Shown: positions 32,081 to 44,060 of the stretch, one piece after another
How positions within the stretch are numbered: the first letter of the stretch is position 1
Layout: every line of letters starts with the position of its first letter
DNA from: Cricetomys ansorgei
Lineage: Eukaryota; Chordata; Mammalia; Rodentia; Nesomyidae
Direction of reading: 5' to 3'
Length of the DNA stretch: 64,000 nt
NCBI GenBank assembly: GCA_026225945.1
Contig: JAMJFZ010003163.1
Coordinates: 20,086,501 to 20,150,500, forward strand
Made by a program: the position numbers and the translations under genes
Notes under the pieces: model-generated
The model's database searches: none
What the model saw: only the letters and a program-made list of their open reading frames with translations
What the model was told of the DNA's origin: nothing

Positions 32081-33025
32081 AATACAGTTAAAACATGTTT
32101 TCATGCAAAATGCTTTTCCTCTTTTTAATATTATCAAAAGGGAGACTCTAGGTTTGGCTTTGTGGAAGAGGAAGTTGCAGACAGCCCGCGTGTCATTTGT
32201 CCGTTCTCTCTTGGTGTCGTCATGTTGGGAAATTTCATCTCTTTCCAGCTTCAACACAATTTGGGCAGAGGAAGGTGGGAATGATTGACAGTGCATTTGA
32301 GGGAAGCTTCCAGCAGGGGCCTACGCTTCCCTAACCATCTGGACTCAACTTTACTGATAATGGGAACTGCATCTGGGTAGATCATCTCCCACCGATCACT
32401 CAGAGGTCTCTCTCGGAACTCCTGGGTAGGAGCCAACCAACCAGTTGCTGGCTTTTGCGAAGAGCTTGCTTCCTCAGGTGGCACCATCAGAGCAGCTAGC
32501 TGCTCTGGTTATTGCGGTAGGTGGCTGATGGGGAGACTGTATAACCCTGTGGTGTGAAGTTGGTGGCCCTAAGATGCCATCAGAAATTCCGATGAGTGGC
32601 TGCTCATGGTCCTTCAGTAGTAGCAGTGCCCTAGTGTTCAGTTGAAATCTTTCTCACAGGACGGAGAACCCACAGGTCCCAGCTCTCCACACTGTTTGGC
32701 ACCCCCAACCTCAGCACAGAGCTTCCACATTCAAACTTTACAGAGCACCCTTCCGTTGTGTTGCGTTTTGTGACGTAGATGGCTCTGTGCCACTCTGAGG
32801 ATGAACTTTATAACACATAGGTGTGACCTTATCATTTTCTGCTGACGGAGACGTCAGTGTGCCGTGAGGGGGCTGAGAAGAAGGTAATCCAGTTGTTCTA
32901 GAGGAAGCCTTAGGATCCCATAATGAGAGGGAAATTTCATCCACTCTTTGAGTCCCAAAGTTCTACTGTTAAATGCTTTTTTTTCTTAACAAGAGCTAAT
33001 TTGCCTAAAATATAAAAAACATAAG

Positions 33026-33027
<2 letters not shown>
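32081..33027. other. Unique non-coding sequence
   Basis: No transposon or exon is recognised. Confidence 0.5.

Positions 33028-33074
<47 letters not shown>
33028..33074. repeat. (CA)22 microsatellite
   Basis: About 45 uninterrupted bases of CA. Confidence 0.98.
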
Positions 33075-33077
<3 letters not shown>

Positions 33078-33682
33078 GGCATATGTTATAATTGTAGAAA
33101 CAATTTGAAGACTCATCAGGGTGAAATCATTAAATAAAACGACAGAGTTCCTGAAATGAAGGCATCCTCTGCAGGCATGAAAAATAGTGGCACAACGTAA
33201 TCCGAGAAGTGATCTTGTCTTCTAGTCTCTAAGCAGAAAGGAGGAAATGAGTGCCTTGGAGTTTAGCCCAGCCCAGTGTCACAGCACTCAGGAAGGCCAA
33301 GGACGGATGCTAACGAGGAAACCCGGGTCACAGTCAAGACTGACTTCTAGATCATGGAATATGGATGATGGACTCACAGGATAAACGATGCTGGAATATT
33401 TGATAATTTGTAATAAGCCCATAAAGAAAATCCATATGAAGCTTTTGGACCATAAAGTTTAAGACCTTAGCATGAAAACATATTCATTCTGTACATAGTG
33501 TTCACATTCGCACATGCATACTGACAACACACACACACAGGCAAATAGAGAGACTTACCAGCACTGAAATTAAAATCTCCAGTATGCTATAGGATACTTT
33601 ATACAAAGTTGAAAGATAAGCCAGAGACTGCAAGGCTATATTACAGTGGATATCGCCAGGAAGGGATGTATAAAAGCATAAA
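33075..33682. other. Unassigned sequence, possibly old L1 in part
   Basis: AT-rich sequence around 33380-33500 has an L1-like texture, but no segment is recognised with confidence. Confidence 0.35.
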
Positions 33683-33780
33683 GTGGGCTTGGGCCCCCGC
33701 TTGGTACAAAGCATTTCTTGGCATGCACTTGCAGAAGACCCTGGGTTCATCCTCAGCACTGAAACGAAAAACAAGTAAAA
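33683..33780 (+). mobile_element. ID-like SINE
   Basis: The segments 'cttggtacaaagcatttctt', 'ggcatgcacttgcagaagac' and 'cctgggttcatcctcagcac' followed by an A-rich tail are those of an ID element, which derives from a tRNA-Ala-like RNA (B box in 'gggttcatcc'). Confidence 0.7.
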
Positions 33781-33824
33781 ACTGCTCACCAGAAAAACAA
33801 ATTACGAGGGAAGTGTACTGACAA

Positions 33825-33960
33825 TTCTTAGAGGACGGAATATAAATGACCAAAAACACCTGTGAACAGAAGCTTGATATCTTTAGTGAGAAGGGAAACA
33901 CACATTAAAATAAAAATCACCTGTGGGATGTATTAACTTCTATGTGAGTAAAAATGATTT
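33825..33960 (+). mobile_element. Old L1 ORF2 fragment
   Basis: The order 'atgaccaaaaacacctgtga', 'gatatctttagtgagaaggg' and 'acattaaaataaaaatcacc' parallels the end of L1 ORF2 (cattagggaaatgcaaatcaaaaccac). It is short and diverged. Confidence 0.45.
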
Positions 33961-33968
33961 AAAAAAAT

Positions 33969-33970
<2 letters not shown>

Positions 33971-34014
<44 letters not shown>

Positions 34015-34035
34015 GTGGGTGTGGGTGGGTGGTGT
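33971..34035. repeat. (GT)18 microsatellite and GT/GGGT extension
   Basis: Uninterrupted GT to 34006, then imperfect GTAT and GGGT units. Confidence 0.97.
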
Positions 34036-34175
34036 GGGGATTGTGGCAGTGTCCAGTGCTCACAGCTGTGAGGAGAGACAGTCAATGGAAGTACTTTATA
34101 TCATAAAGGAGTCCTAGGTCCAGTATGTACTGCAGCCCAGTGGCTGTCCCTTTTTGTGCTGACTTAAAGAGATTC

Positions 34176-34352
34176 CCGGTCTGGGGAGGTGACTCAGTAG
34201 TTAAATGCCCCTGCCATCAAGCCTTACTACCTGAGTTCAATTTCTGACAACCGCATGGTGGAAGGAGAGAACCAACTCCAGCAAGCTGTCCTCTGACTTC
34301 CACCTGCGTGCTGTGGTGTGTGTGCCCCTCATGAGAAAATTAAAAATTAAAA
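34176..34352 (+). mobile_element. B3 SINE
   Basis: The segments 'tctggggaggtgactcagta', 'ctacctgagttcaatttctg', 'gcatggtggaaggagagaac' and 'ctgtcctctgacttccacct' run in order and end in an A-rich tail. The plus-strand A-box-like part and the 'gagttcaatt' B box mark its tRNA origin. Confidence 0.9.
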
Positions 34353-34479
34353 ACAGGAGATTTCTATTTATAGCACAAGGAGCCTACAGGGCGCAGAGAG
34401 GTTCACAGTTGACAAGAACACATGAGAAGCCTCTGAAGTGCACTGGATAGGCAGCTGGGTGTTATACTCTCCCACAGAG
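34353..34479. other. Unassigned sequence with MEF2-like site
   Basis: CTATTTATAG at 34364-34373 fits the MEF2 consensus but directly follows a SINE tail, so it is probably incidental. Confidence 0.3.
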
Positions 34480-34620
34480 GGGCACAGGCTCTGGGCAGAT
34501 GACTCAGGTTCAAATCCAGGCTTATCACTTATGAACAAACAGCCAGGGGCAGTAGTTTCATTGTTCTGCGTCTTGCCTTGCTCACCAGAAAGACAGGAAC
34601 TAATAAAAAATAGGCCATAC
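34480..34620 (+). mobile_element. MIR SINE relic
   Basis: The series 'ggctctgggcagatgactca', 'ggttcaaatccaggcttatc' and 'acttatgaacaaacagccag' fits the sense MIR 5' half. Confidence 0.6.
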
Positions 34621-34994
34621 AACTCTTAATGAGCAAAGGCTAGACCAGAAGCATTTTGAAAAGAGACTGGCGTGTAGTAATACATTAACACACAAGAAAG
34701 GCAAACACAGAGATCAGAGATTCTTGTGCATCAGCAGTTTGAGGGAAAAAAAAGCAAACTGATCTGCCTTACAAAGCGCGGTAGAAAAAATTTTGTCACC
34801 TTTGAGAAAACACATCCAGCACCACTATTTGATGCCATGGTAATATCTGTGAGATAGAAATGTTGGGATTTGTATGAGAATAACTGCCCATGAGCTCAAG
34901 GCTCCACTTAGGGGTTGTGAAAACGTTCTGAAACGGGAGTCGTGACGATTGCGCAATCTTGTGAGCATATTAAGACCCGAGGAATCACTGCCAA
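34621..34994. other. Unique non-coding sequence
   Basis: Nothing is recognised. Confidence 0.5.
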
Positions 34995-35322
34995 CATCTT
35001 GGCCTCTGGGTATGTCTGTGGGTCATTTCCTGATTGATATAAAATGTTAAGCCCACTGTAGGAAGTATCATCCTTAGGCAGGTGGGTCCTGGCTGTATAT
35101 ATTAGAAAGCAGAAGACATGAACCTTGGAGCGAGCCAGTAAGCAGCATTCCCCATGGTTTCTGCTTCAAGTTCCTGCCCTACTGGAGTTCTCGCATTGAC
35201 TTCCTGCCTTGGCTTCCTTGATGGTGGACCGTAGCACGTAAGATGAAACAAACCCTTTCTTCCCCAAGTTACTATTGGTCATGGTGCTTATCGCAATAAC
35301 AGAAGAATGGACAAAGAGTCAC
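34995..35322 (+). mobile_element. Rodent LTR (ERVL/MaLR-like), sense
   Basis: The order 'ggtcatttcctgattgatat', 'cccactgtaggaagtatcat', 'gagccagtaagcagcattcc', 'cttcctgccttggcttcctt', 'aaacaaaccctttcttcccc' and 'attggtcatggtgcttatcg' matches in sense the repeat found in antisense at 2070-2445. The 'aaacaaacc' stretch occupies the place of the usual LTR polyadenylation signal. Confidence 0.65.
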
Positions 35323-35344
35323 TTGTTAAAATGACTTCCAGAAA

Positions 35345-35520
35345 ACAGGGCTGGGTAAAGGTGCCTGTCACCAGGACTGACAGCCTGACTTCGAACCCCA
35401 GGATCCACACGGTGGAAGGAGAGAACCAACTCTCAACAGCTCCGCTCTGACCTCTACGCGGCTATGCCTGGTGCCTGCCGCCATACACAAATACACTCCC
35501 TCAGAATAAGATAAAAATGC
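35345..35520 (+). mobile_element. B3 SINE
   Basis: The segments 'gggctgggtaaaggtgcctg', 'cctgacttcgaaccccagga', 'cacggtggaaggagagaacc' and 'ctctgacctctacgcgg' are in B3 order, with an A-rich end. Confidence 0.85.
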
Positions 35521-35639
35521 AGTTTCAGATTTTAGAATATATTGTGGAAAGCTGGAGCTTTGGTTGTTGAGTGAACGTAAAGTGGGTTGTCCCTGAGGAA
35601 AATTGCATTCAGATGGGATAAATAGTTAATAATTGTCCG
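35521..35639. other. Unassigned sequence
   Basis: Probably part of the adjoining L1 relic, but not recognised with confidence. Confidence 0.3.
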
Positions 35640-35935
35640 GGATAACCCTATTCATACATACATAACCAAGAGGAATGAAAGCATGCATTTATAAAAACTT
35701 ATACATACATTAACAATTGCATTCTTATGGGAAACAAAACCCAGAATCAACCCAAATGCCCATCAACGAATGCATGTGGTTATTTCCATATCATGGGATG
35801 TTACTTTTTCATTAAAAAGAATAAATGCCACAATATAGAGAACCACCAAAAGCATTATCCTGAACGGAAGAAAGGAGGCGTGAGGGTCACATGTTGTGCG
35901 ACTGTACTTGTTAGAAGAGTCTGGAGAGTGGATTA
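35640..35935 (+). mobile_element. Old L1 3'-end fragment
   Basis: The order 'cagaatcaacccaaatgccc', 'atcaacgaatgcatgtggtt', 'aaaaagaataaatgccacaa', 'aaaagcattatcctgaacgg' corresponds to the mammalian L1 ORF2 end. It is broken by many stops. Confidence 0.75.
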
Positions 35936-35939
35936 GTAG

Positions 35940-36000
35940 CTAGCAAGAAGACTCTCAAGTAGCTGAGACTGGAGGTGTGTGCCACTGCACCTGGCTCACC
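35940..36000 (-). mobile_element. B1-like fragment, antisense
   Basis: The segment 'tcaagtagctgagactggag' followed by 'gtgtgtgccactgcacctgg' is the antisense start of a 7SL-derived SINE. Confidence 0.55.
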
Positions 36001-36109
36001 CTTTCCTGGGCTACCCTATTTCTCTCCCATATTTAGCGGAGCCCTTAACATCAGTTTAGATGACCATGTGAGTTTCACCTTTATCCTCTGAGCACAGTGA
36101 ATTATGCGT
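36001..36109. other. Unassigned sequence
   Basis: Nothing is recognised. Confidence 0.4.
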
Positions 36110-37605
36110 TACATTGAGTGATACTAACACATTAGGTCAATTTTGCATTATTAAAGCAAATCCTACATGAACCTAGCCCGCTATTTTTTTCCTGTTCTGC
36201 CGATTCGGAGTGCTGGTATTTTGTTGAGTATTTTTGCCTCAGTGTTCATAATTTTTAATTTTTCTGCTGACACATTTGTCTTGTTTAGGTATTAGGAAAT
36301 GCTGGCATTCCAATTAATAAACTTCTTCCATGTTTTGGGAAGAGTTTGTGAGGGATTGTTCATTGTTCTTCTTTCAGTATTTGATAGAATTCATCAGTTA
36401 AGTCATACAGCCCTGGGCTTTTCTATCGATGTAGGTTTATAGTTACTAAATCAGCATCTTCAGTTATAATTATATTTAAGTTTTCGTGCAATCTCCAGTT
36501 AGTTTTAGAATACAAATTTCGTCTGGGCTCCTAATATGTGGTCTAGAATTCTCACACTACTCTCCTACAAAGCTTTTCAGAGACAGCATCCTTCCTTTTG
36601 TGTGTTTTTTTTACCGTTTTCCCTCTCTGACTCTTTAATTGTTCACTTAGTTAGTAGCTTGTCAAATTTGTTGACAAATTTTGTTTTGATGATTTTTCTT
36701 TTTCTACACTGCTTTTAGAATCTGTTTGGTTTATTTGTATTCTGATGTTCCCCATTTTCCTCTGCTGGCTTTGGGTTTACTTTTTTTCTCCATTTCTTAA
36801 GATGAAAGGGTAGATTGTTGATCTAAGATATTTCTTTAGTGTTGTGTTTACAGTTAAAGGTTTCCTTGTGGGAATTACATTGCTTCCTTCAAGTGCTGGT
36901 CTTCTGCAGTTTTGCTTTGTTCATTGAAAGGATTCTCTACTTCTGTTTGGATTTCTTTCTGAAGCCATTAGTAATTTAGCAATGTCTTTAATTTCCACAT
37001 ACCTCTTAGTCTCTCCGGTTTTCATTTGTCATTCACTTCTAATTTCATTTTCATTGTGATTATAGCAAACATGTTGCTTGATTCTCCTCCCTCTAAAAAT
37101 GTACTGAGACTTGCTTTTATTTGTATCCTTAACATAAATTCTGTCCTTGAGAATGTTCTGTGTCATTTGAGAAGATGGGGGAGTCTGCTGTTGTTGGCTG
37201 CAGTGTTAGCTGCAGGGTTAGAGCCTTGTTTAAACCTTCTGGGTCCTCACATGCCTTCAATGCCATTGCTCTGTGCATTACTGAGCGAGGGTCATTGAAG
37301 TCTCTAATTATTTATAATTGAATTGTTTATGTGTTCCTTCAGATATATCATGCTTTGCTTTATGTGCTTTGAGGCTCTGTTGTTAGGTGCATATATATTT
37401 AAAATTGTTGTATGTTCTTGGTTGATTAGTCCTTTTATCACTGTAATGTATCATACTTTCTATCTAGTAACATTAAAAAAAAAATCTCTTGATTCTGCTA
37501 TTCTCATAGCATCCCACCTCTCCTCTAGTTACCATTTGCATGTCTGATTTTATGCAACAGCAACCCCCTTACTTTTTAAATCTAAAAAGGTGGATAATTT
37601 TTTTT
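36110..37605 (-). mobile_element. Old L1 ORF2 relic, antisense
   Basis: Read on the plus strand, the order is that of antisense ORF2, from the reverse-transcriptase part ('tggtattttgttgagtattt', 'atttgatagaattcatcagt', 'agccctgggctttt') to the endonuclease part ('taggtgcatatatatttaaa', 'ccttttatcactgtaatgta', 'accatttgcatg'). Many stops and indels show it is long dead. It is T-rich on the plus strand, as expected for an A-rich L1 coding strand lying on the minus strand. Confidence 0.8.
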
Positions 37606-37675
37606 TTAACCCTTAGTACCAGGAGGCAGGAGGATTGAACTCAGGGCCTTCTGCATGCCACCGATAAAGCTGAAT
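37606..37675 (-). mobile_element. ID/B4-type SINE fragment, antisense
   Basis: The segment 'aggaggattgaactcagggc' followed by 'cttctgcatgcca' is the antisense of an ID head. It interrupts the L1 relic. Confidence 0.65.
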
Positions 37676-39500
37676 AATTTTAAATATTCCTCTTTAATAG
37701 TTTCCACTGGAAATAGTTTTTAATAGTTTTAAGTGGAGAGCTTGACTCATTTAATTCATTATAAATACTAAAAATACAGGATCTATAACCCTACCTTGCT
37801 ATTTTATTTCTGTCTTTTGCCCCCAATTTTCCACTTTTGCTTTCTCTGCTGTTAAGCAGTTTTCGTGTACCACTTAAAATTTCTTCTTTCTTTTTACATG
37901 GAATTTTGAATTATTTTCTCAATGATTGCCCTGAAAATTGCCATTAATATCTTAATTTAGAAAAAAAAATCTGATTTATTTTGAATACCCACCTGATATA
38001 AATTGTATGTAAAAATTTTGCTCTCTCTGGGCAGTGGTGGTGCATGCCTTTAATCCCAGCACTCAGGAGGCAGAGGCAGGCAGATCCCTGTGAGTTTGAG
38101 GCCAGCCTGGTCTACAGAGTGAGTTCCAGGACAGCCAGAGTTATAACAGAGAGACCCTGTCTCAAAAAATGAAATAAAGCAAAACAAAAAAACAAAGCAA
38201 AACAAATTTGCTCTCCTTTGGCTCTGTTTCCACTTCTCATTTTTTCTTTTTTCATAAATTATAATTTTATACAACATTTTCCCATGTTCGGATCTTTACA
38301 GTTATTGCATTATAGAGTTGTTGTATTTTAAGTCACATTGAACAAGAGTTTTAAACACTTTATAATTTAAACAAGATATTTATATTCTTCTTTTTATTTC
38401 TCTATGTAGCCACTGCTCTGATAGCCTGTTTACTATGGATGAAACAATTGTTCCATTCTATTTTAAGTACGCTGGAGGACTACTTTTAGTATTTCTTATA
38501 AGGTATGTCTATTAGCAAAAAGGTCTGATGTTTTTATTTACTTGGATGTCATATAGTTAAAAATTACCTTAATTTTCCCTTTCTCTATGAAGGATAGTTT
38601 TGCCAGATTAAAAACAAAACAAAACAGATAACCTGGTGGACAGTTTTTTTTGGAAATTTGAAAATGTCTTTCCAATGCTTTCTGACCCTCACAATTTCTG
38701 ATAAGAAACCGCCTATTAATCTTATTCGAGATTCTCTGTACGTGATTAATAGCTTCTCTCTGCTTTCAAGAGCCTCTCTTTGTCTTTGAATTTTGACAGT
38801 TTGACTCTGATGTGTGTAGGTGCAGATTTCCTTGCTTTCTATGTGAAATTTTCTGAGCTTTTTGAATGTTGAGAAATCACTTCTTCAAATATTCTCACTA
38901 GCCCTTCCTGCCCCTCTTACCAGGACCAACATCCTGTGTGTTTGGACTCTTGATGATCCCACAGGCTCTGGTGCAATGCTCTTTTTATTCTACCTTTCTT
39001 TCTATTCTGGGCTACTGAATTTTTCATCTCAGCTTTTATTCTTTCCAATTACAAAGTTTCTGCTCGATTGCTTTCTATAATTTGCATATCTTATTGCTTA
39101 TTTCTTTTTGATTACAAATTTTCACATATTTTCCTTTAGCCCTATGAACATATTTAAAGTCTTTGTCTTGTGAGTGTATCTTAGCTTTCTCATTTACAGT
39201 CTGTAAAGATGTCTTTCTTATGCATAGGAGACTTTTTGCAGATGATTTATCTGTGTCTATATAGGTGTGTGTGTGTGTGTGCACGCTTATGTATACGTAA
39301 AATTGAAAAGAATACATTTCTAGTAGTCTAATGGTATCTCTGGAAAACAGATTCTTTTCTTCCCCTGAGTTCCTTATTGTCCCCTTTTGTACTTGCTATT
39401 GTGAATTTAGATGTTGTGAACTAATCTGTTTGGTCTATATCTTTGTTATGCATAGTCAATAAGGTGTCTACTCAGCTCCATCATTAGCCAACAACTGGAC
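37676..39500 (-). mobile_element. Old L1-related relic, antisense, interrupted by B1
   Basis: The sequence continues the antisense L1: 'ctacttttagtatttcttat', 'gaaaatgtctttccaatgct', 'tttctgataagaaaccgcct', 'gacagtttgactctgatgtg', 'tcacttcttcaaatattctc' are segments of an old mammalian L1. The edge near 39.5 kb is uncertain. A B1 lies inside at 38026-38205, and a short GT run at about 39262-39280. Confidence 0.65.
38026..38205 (+). mobile_element. B1 SINE
   Basis: It has 'gggcagtggtggtgcatgcc', 'tttaatcccagcactcagga', 'gagtttgaggccagcctggt' and 'gagagaccctgtctc' plus an A-rich tail. The right arm reads 'ttataacagag', like the variant in the other B1s of this window. Confidence 0.93.
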
Positions 39501-40097
39501 AGAAATGTTCTTAGAAGCCCAGAGCTGGTAAGTCTCCATTTTTGCTTAATGGTTGTATATAGATATTGGGGGATGCCTTCGGTACTCAACGAGCTAGGAT
39601 AAAATTATACGTTAGCCTTCAACTCTAGCTTGAGTTGAAATGCGATCGGGAACTTTCCAAAGATCCCCATAGGTAATTTAGTTGTGCGTTGGCTTCAACT
39701 ACTAACCAACCATTCATTGCCTCAGGCAGCCATTGTACGTACCTACTGTTTATTCTCTAGTTTACTTCTCCTGGCCTCCTGCGGCTTATTTTTAACATTT
39801 TGTTTTTTGAAATCTGGTTTAGTTTATTCTGTCACACTTTGGGTCCATTTTTATCTATTTATTTTTTTTTTAGTGTTTAAGAATTTATATTTAAGAAATT
39901 ATATTTTATATACACACACGTACAATAAAAGTGTCACATATATATTGTAAACGTGTCAAAGCATTGCTGTACATTCGGTCCTCTCTAAGGTACTAACATT
40001 GATTTTCTATCTTGGGGACTTTAGCTTTTTTCTAGGGTTTGTCTGCCAGTGACAAATTTTCTTTGTTTTCCTTAATGTCTTGATTTCCTCTTTTTGC
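39501..40097. other. AT-rich sequence, probably old L1 debris
   Basis: AT-rich sequence between two L1 relics. No segment is individually recognised. Confidence 0.35.
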
Positions 40098-40281
40098 TTT
40101 TTTTTTTTTTTTTTTTTTGGTTTTGTTATTTGTTTGTTTGTTTGTTTTTAAACAGGGACTTTTATAGTCCTGGTTCACCTCGAGTTCACTATGTTGTTGA
40201 GGTTTGTCTTGAATTCCTGATTTTTTGCCTCCACTTCTCAATGAGCACTGGAAGGACAGACAGATGCCACCACATCTGGCC
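40098..40281 (-). mobile_element. Diverged B1 with T21/(TTTG)n tail, antisense
   Basis: A T21 run at 40098-40118 and TTTG units at 40128-40147 are the reverse of a B1 A-rich tail. 'tcgagttcactatgttgttg', 'aggtttgtcttgaattcctg' and 'gatgccaccacatctggccc' then follow diverged antisense B1. Confidence 0.65.
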
Positions 40282-41210
40282 CTCTTCATTCTTGAATGGT
40301 TTCTTTGGATATAAAGTACTGGGATGCCAATTCTTTTCCTTGAGCTGTGTAAATGCTTTGCTAATTCCTCTCTGGTTTCTGATGAGAAATAAACTGAATT
40401 TAGATTGTTTTCCTTTGTCAGCTTTCAAGGTTCTTTTTTGGCGGGGCTCTTCCACTTTGAGAAGTTTGACCATCATAGTTTTGCATGAATTTCTTTGAGT
40501 TTAGCTTGAGTCTGGAGTTTAGATAATTTTACAAATTTGGAAAATTTTAAGCAGCTTTGCTGTTCTTCCTCTTCCAGAACTTAGATGACACAAACTCTGG
40601 GTACTTGTCACAGTCTCGCTGCTCCCAAGAGGCCCCTTTTCATCTCCAGCTCTGCTCGGTCTGCTTAAATCGGGTCCTTTCTACTTTCGAGTCTGTGGAA
40701 TCCCGTATCCGTCTCCCTGGTCCTGGTCCCTCCATTTAGCTGTTAAAGCCACCTGCTACATTACTCCTTTCAGTTATCACCTTTTTCAATTCTAAAACTT
40801 GCATCTATTTAGTCTTTCCATTTTTTGTTTCTAATTTATTTTTAAATTTTTAAGAAGAATATTTATAACTATTTGCTGAGAACTTTACCATAGCTTTTTA
40901 AAAACTCTTGCTATGTGATTTCCTGTTCTCTTGGCATTAGCATCCACACATTGATTTTTGGTTTTTTTGTTTTTAATTCAGATTGAGATCTTGTTTTGGG
41001 TACGAGTGCTTTTTATTGCTATCTAGAGACTGACTCGTATGCTGTAAAACTCATGATCTTATTGATCTGTCCTAGCGGATTTTCTCCAGCATTGTTTTGG
41101 CAGAAGATGGTGTGGACTCTTGTGGTTATCCGATGGAGGAACAGGAGTACAGGATCCCTTCCCACTGACTCCACCTTTGAGTGGGTGTGGTACTCACTGC
41201 TGTGAAAGAG
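40282..41210 (-). mobile_element. Second old L1-related relic, antisense
   Basis: The segments 'ttctttggatataaagtact', 'cctctctggtttctgatgag' and 'agtttgaccatcatagtttt' repeat the same L1 part already seen at 38570-38840, so this is a second copy or a rearranged part. Later segments ('gaatatttataactatttgc', 'cattgatttttggttttttt') fit the continuation of that L1. Confidence 0.6.
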
Positions 41211-42980
41211 AGTGAAAGGACTCCCAGGAGACCCTCACTGAGACATCTGTGGTGCTTTCCACAAGGTCGCCACGAGCTCCCCGCAGGAACAGATTGACCC
41301 ATTTCTTCTGGGCATTGCTGAACGCCCTGACGCTTCCCATGTGCTCTCTCAGCACCGCCCAGAAGGGAGCAGTCAGTGGTCTTCTTCCTGCTGGTTAGAG
41401 GTTCAAGTCCAAGATCCCTATGTAATCTCTCCTGTCCTTGCAGGAGTGGGGAGAAGGGTGCTCAGCACCCCTGAGCAAGGATAAAACCCTAGGTCTCCAC
41501 TTGAAATTTTCTAATACCAGGTCCCTTTGGAATATTGGGTGCCTATTCCAGCCATCTTGCTTTCTCCATGGGACGTGGGGCCATTACTCTTTCTGTGTGG
41601 TTTGGCTGAAGAAGGGCAACTTCTGTTTAAAAGTTTTTCTTTTTCTTGTTTATTTTGCAAGCTGTCCCTTCCTCTAACCACATGGCTAGTTCAGTTATTC
41701 CCTCTGTCAATTGGCAATGCTGGTGTGCTGGCCTCTTGAGCTTGGAGCCAAAAAACCCAGAACTTGCTGCCATGTTGGTCTGTGACCCTAAAGCCTCTAG
41801 TAGCTCTACTTCTTTCCAACCTTCATACCTCCTTAACTTCATTAGTGCTACATCAGAGGAGAGAGTAAAGGATGCTCCTCTCATCTTTATGGGGGAAGAA
41901 TATATCAACGTTTACAAAAGCATATTTTGTAACCAAAATAGGGTTTTTAAATGAGTATAAATTTTAGAATGCCAGAGGTTAGAACTGTGGAGAAGAGAGA
42001 GCAGTGAGCTGGCTGGAGATGGGGGAGAAGATGGTTACACAGTGACGGACAGGGATGCCCATGCTAGAGGGGGCAGGCGGAAGTTTCCCGGTGGTGGTGA
42101 TTGGTAAGGTAAGAACTTCTGGACAGCGCCAGGCTTCCAAAGCCTTTGGGGATGCAAGAAGAATGGTCCTTAGATACTCAGCCCTGAGTAGATATTTGGC
42201 ATCGCTTTCCTTCTAAGGACTGCTTCAGCCTCCCTTCTACTATTTGGGAGTAACAGAGATTGACGGTAATGGTTGAATTATTAGGAAGTGACTCCCTGAC
42301 TCAGAGGTCAAGCGTTTTTGCTTTGCCATCTGATGAGAGCATAATTTAGGAGGAACACATCCACCAACCCTTTTCACTAATTACACCAGCACTTGCGATC
42401 TCTGAAGCTTCACACACTCTGTAGAGAAAACACCACCAGTGTTGAAGCCTCTCAAATCTGTCTTTGGTGATTAGGAAATGAGATAAGGCAGGGAAGCTTT
42501 TTAACAGTGTGACAGTCATCTTGCAAACCCTGGAGAGGTGGCTTTCTGTAATCTGAGAGGACCCCAGATGCAGGAGAAAAACAAACACAAAGACCCCTCC
42601 CTCCTGCCCTGCGCCAAGGCTCAGGCTTAAATAAAGTGTGTATATCCTGTATTCAATCAGCTCAGCCGAAGCGTACAGTACTAAATTGCCTTCTATTCTT
42701 GGTCAACTCACCTTGTCACTGCGAAGTCTGCCTACATCAAAGCCTTTGAAATCATATTAGGATTTGAAATCATATCTAAGAGTTGTCTTGGTGTAGGTGT
42801 AGGGAGTCTGAGCCAATAAGTATAGCCTGAGGTGAAGGGAGACCTCCCCAAGCTATGAAGCTGTAGAGAATTGAGTAAGCTGGACATAGTAACGGGACTC
42901 TCTTCAAAGCCCATGGGGTAAAGAAGGTGACATGGTTCTAGGTCTCAGCCTTTCTACTCTCTGTAGACATGAAGGAGATC
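41211..42980. other. Mostly unassigned sequence
   Basis: The first 700 bases may be further L1 debris. No exon is supported. Overlapping frames at 41438-41954 lie on both strands without known domains. Confidence 0.4.
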
Positions 42981-43699
42981 GTCTGCGACATAGTAATGTG
43001 CTCAGACCTTGGCCACTGACCAGCTAGATGATCTTTGAGAGAGGTTCCATCCCTCCAGCTTCGATTGGAATTAAATAGCATTAATAATGGGCCGTAACTC
43101 ATGGATTTGGGGCAGGATTAAATGGGAGAGTCGAGCATTCTATGCAAGGCATGTTCTGAGACCCGAGGTGGCTATTGTTGCTATCACTACCTGTCTGATG
43201 GTGTTCCTGGAGACTCCGGAGGGGCCTTCCTGAGTTAGAGTCATTTATCTCATTTCAGAGAAGGCAGGGCTGAGACTGGAAGATGATGTTCCCACCTGTC
43301 CCCGTGTCCACCCGAGGTCATCAGACTAGCTAAAGAAAGATCTCCCCAAACAGTGCCAGTGTCTAAACTGGGAGCTTTCAATTTCTCCATCAAATCCAGC
43401 TTGTCATATGTGTGTGAGGAACGCATTATTTGAGTTTTTAAGATGTGCCTTAAATACCCCTCTCAAGAGAGTTGGACCAAAGGAAAAGCAAACCTAGAAA
43501 GAAACAAATAAGACAAGAAAGTGAAGTGGTGATTCTGATCACGAGGGAAGAGGTCACTGAAGAAGAGCCCCACAGCCATAGAGAGCACGTCCCAGCAAAG
43601 GCCGTGTGTCTTGAAGGCACGCCGTACATGTATTGGATCCCCCCCAAACCCCCACCTTCTCTCCCAAGGTGAGCGATCTCCAGTGCATTCTAATGCATG
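42981..43699. other. Unique sequence with possible MIR traces
   Basis: A weak sense MIR pattern may lie at about 42985-43170 ('gaccagctagatgatctttg') and an antisense one near 43240-43320. Neither is firm. Confidence 0.35.
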
Positions 43700-44060
43700 T
43701 TTTATTTCTCCATTGATTTTAATTAAAAGGATATTGTCAAGGTTGCTAGGCATAAATATTGACTGGTTTTGATGCTACTGTTTTCCCAGAGGCCCTTGCT
43801 GGCTATTTCAAGTTTCCTGTATCTCTTTCAGTTCCCCATGCCTCCTTTCTGGTACATGGGACATGTCAAAAACAAAGCTATCAGAAAATGGCTGAGATGT
43901 AATCCAGGTTAAAAGAAAAATAAGTTTCAGTAAATTAGAATAGTAACTCATACTTGAGATCTTGGTTATATACAAAATGGATCAAATTTACTGCTGAATG
44001 GTCTGACACTTCAATTTGTATCTACAACAACTCATAGGCACATGGATAGTGATTTTCACA
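43700..44060. promoter_or_regulatory. Candidate conserved regulatory block
   Basis: Transposon-free AT-rich sequence with 'ttgattttaattaaaaggat', 'gcataaatattgactgg' and further TAAT cores. Evidence is by composition only. Confidence 0.3.

Noticed and set aside
34364..34373. MEF2-like site CTATTTATAG as a regulatory element
   Set aside because: It lies directly after a B3 tail between repeats, so chance is the simplest explanation.
40094..40498. 134-codon plus-strand frame rich in Phe and Leu
   Set aside because: It starts in a B1 poly-T tail and runs through antisense B1 and L1 relics.
42060..42085. Possible CTCF site around 'gctagagggggcagg'
   Set aside because: The extra Gs break register with the core, and the upstream CCASY part does not match.
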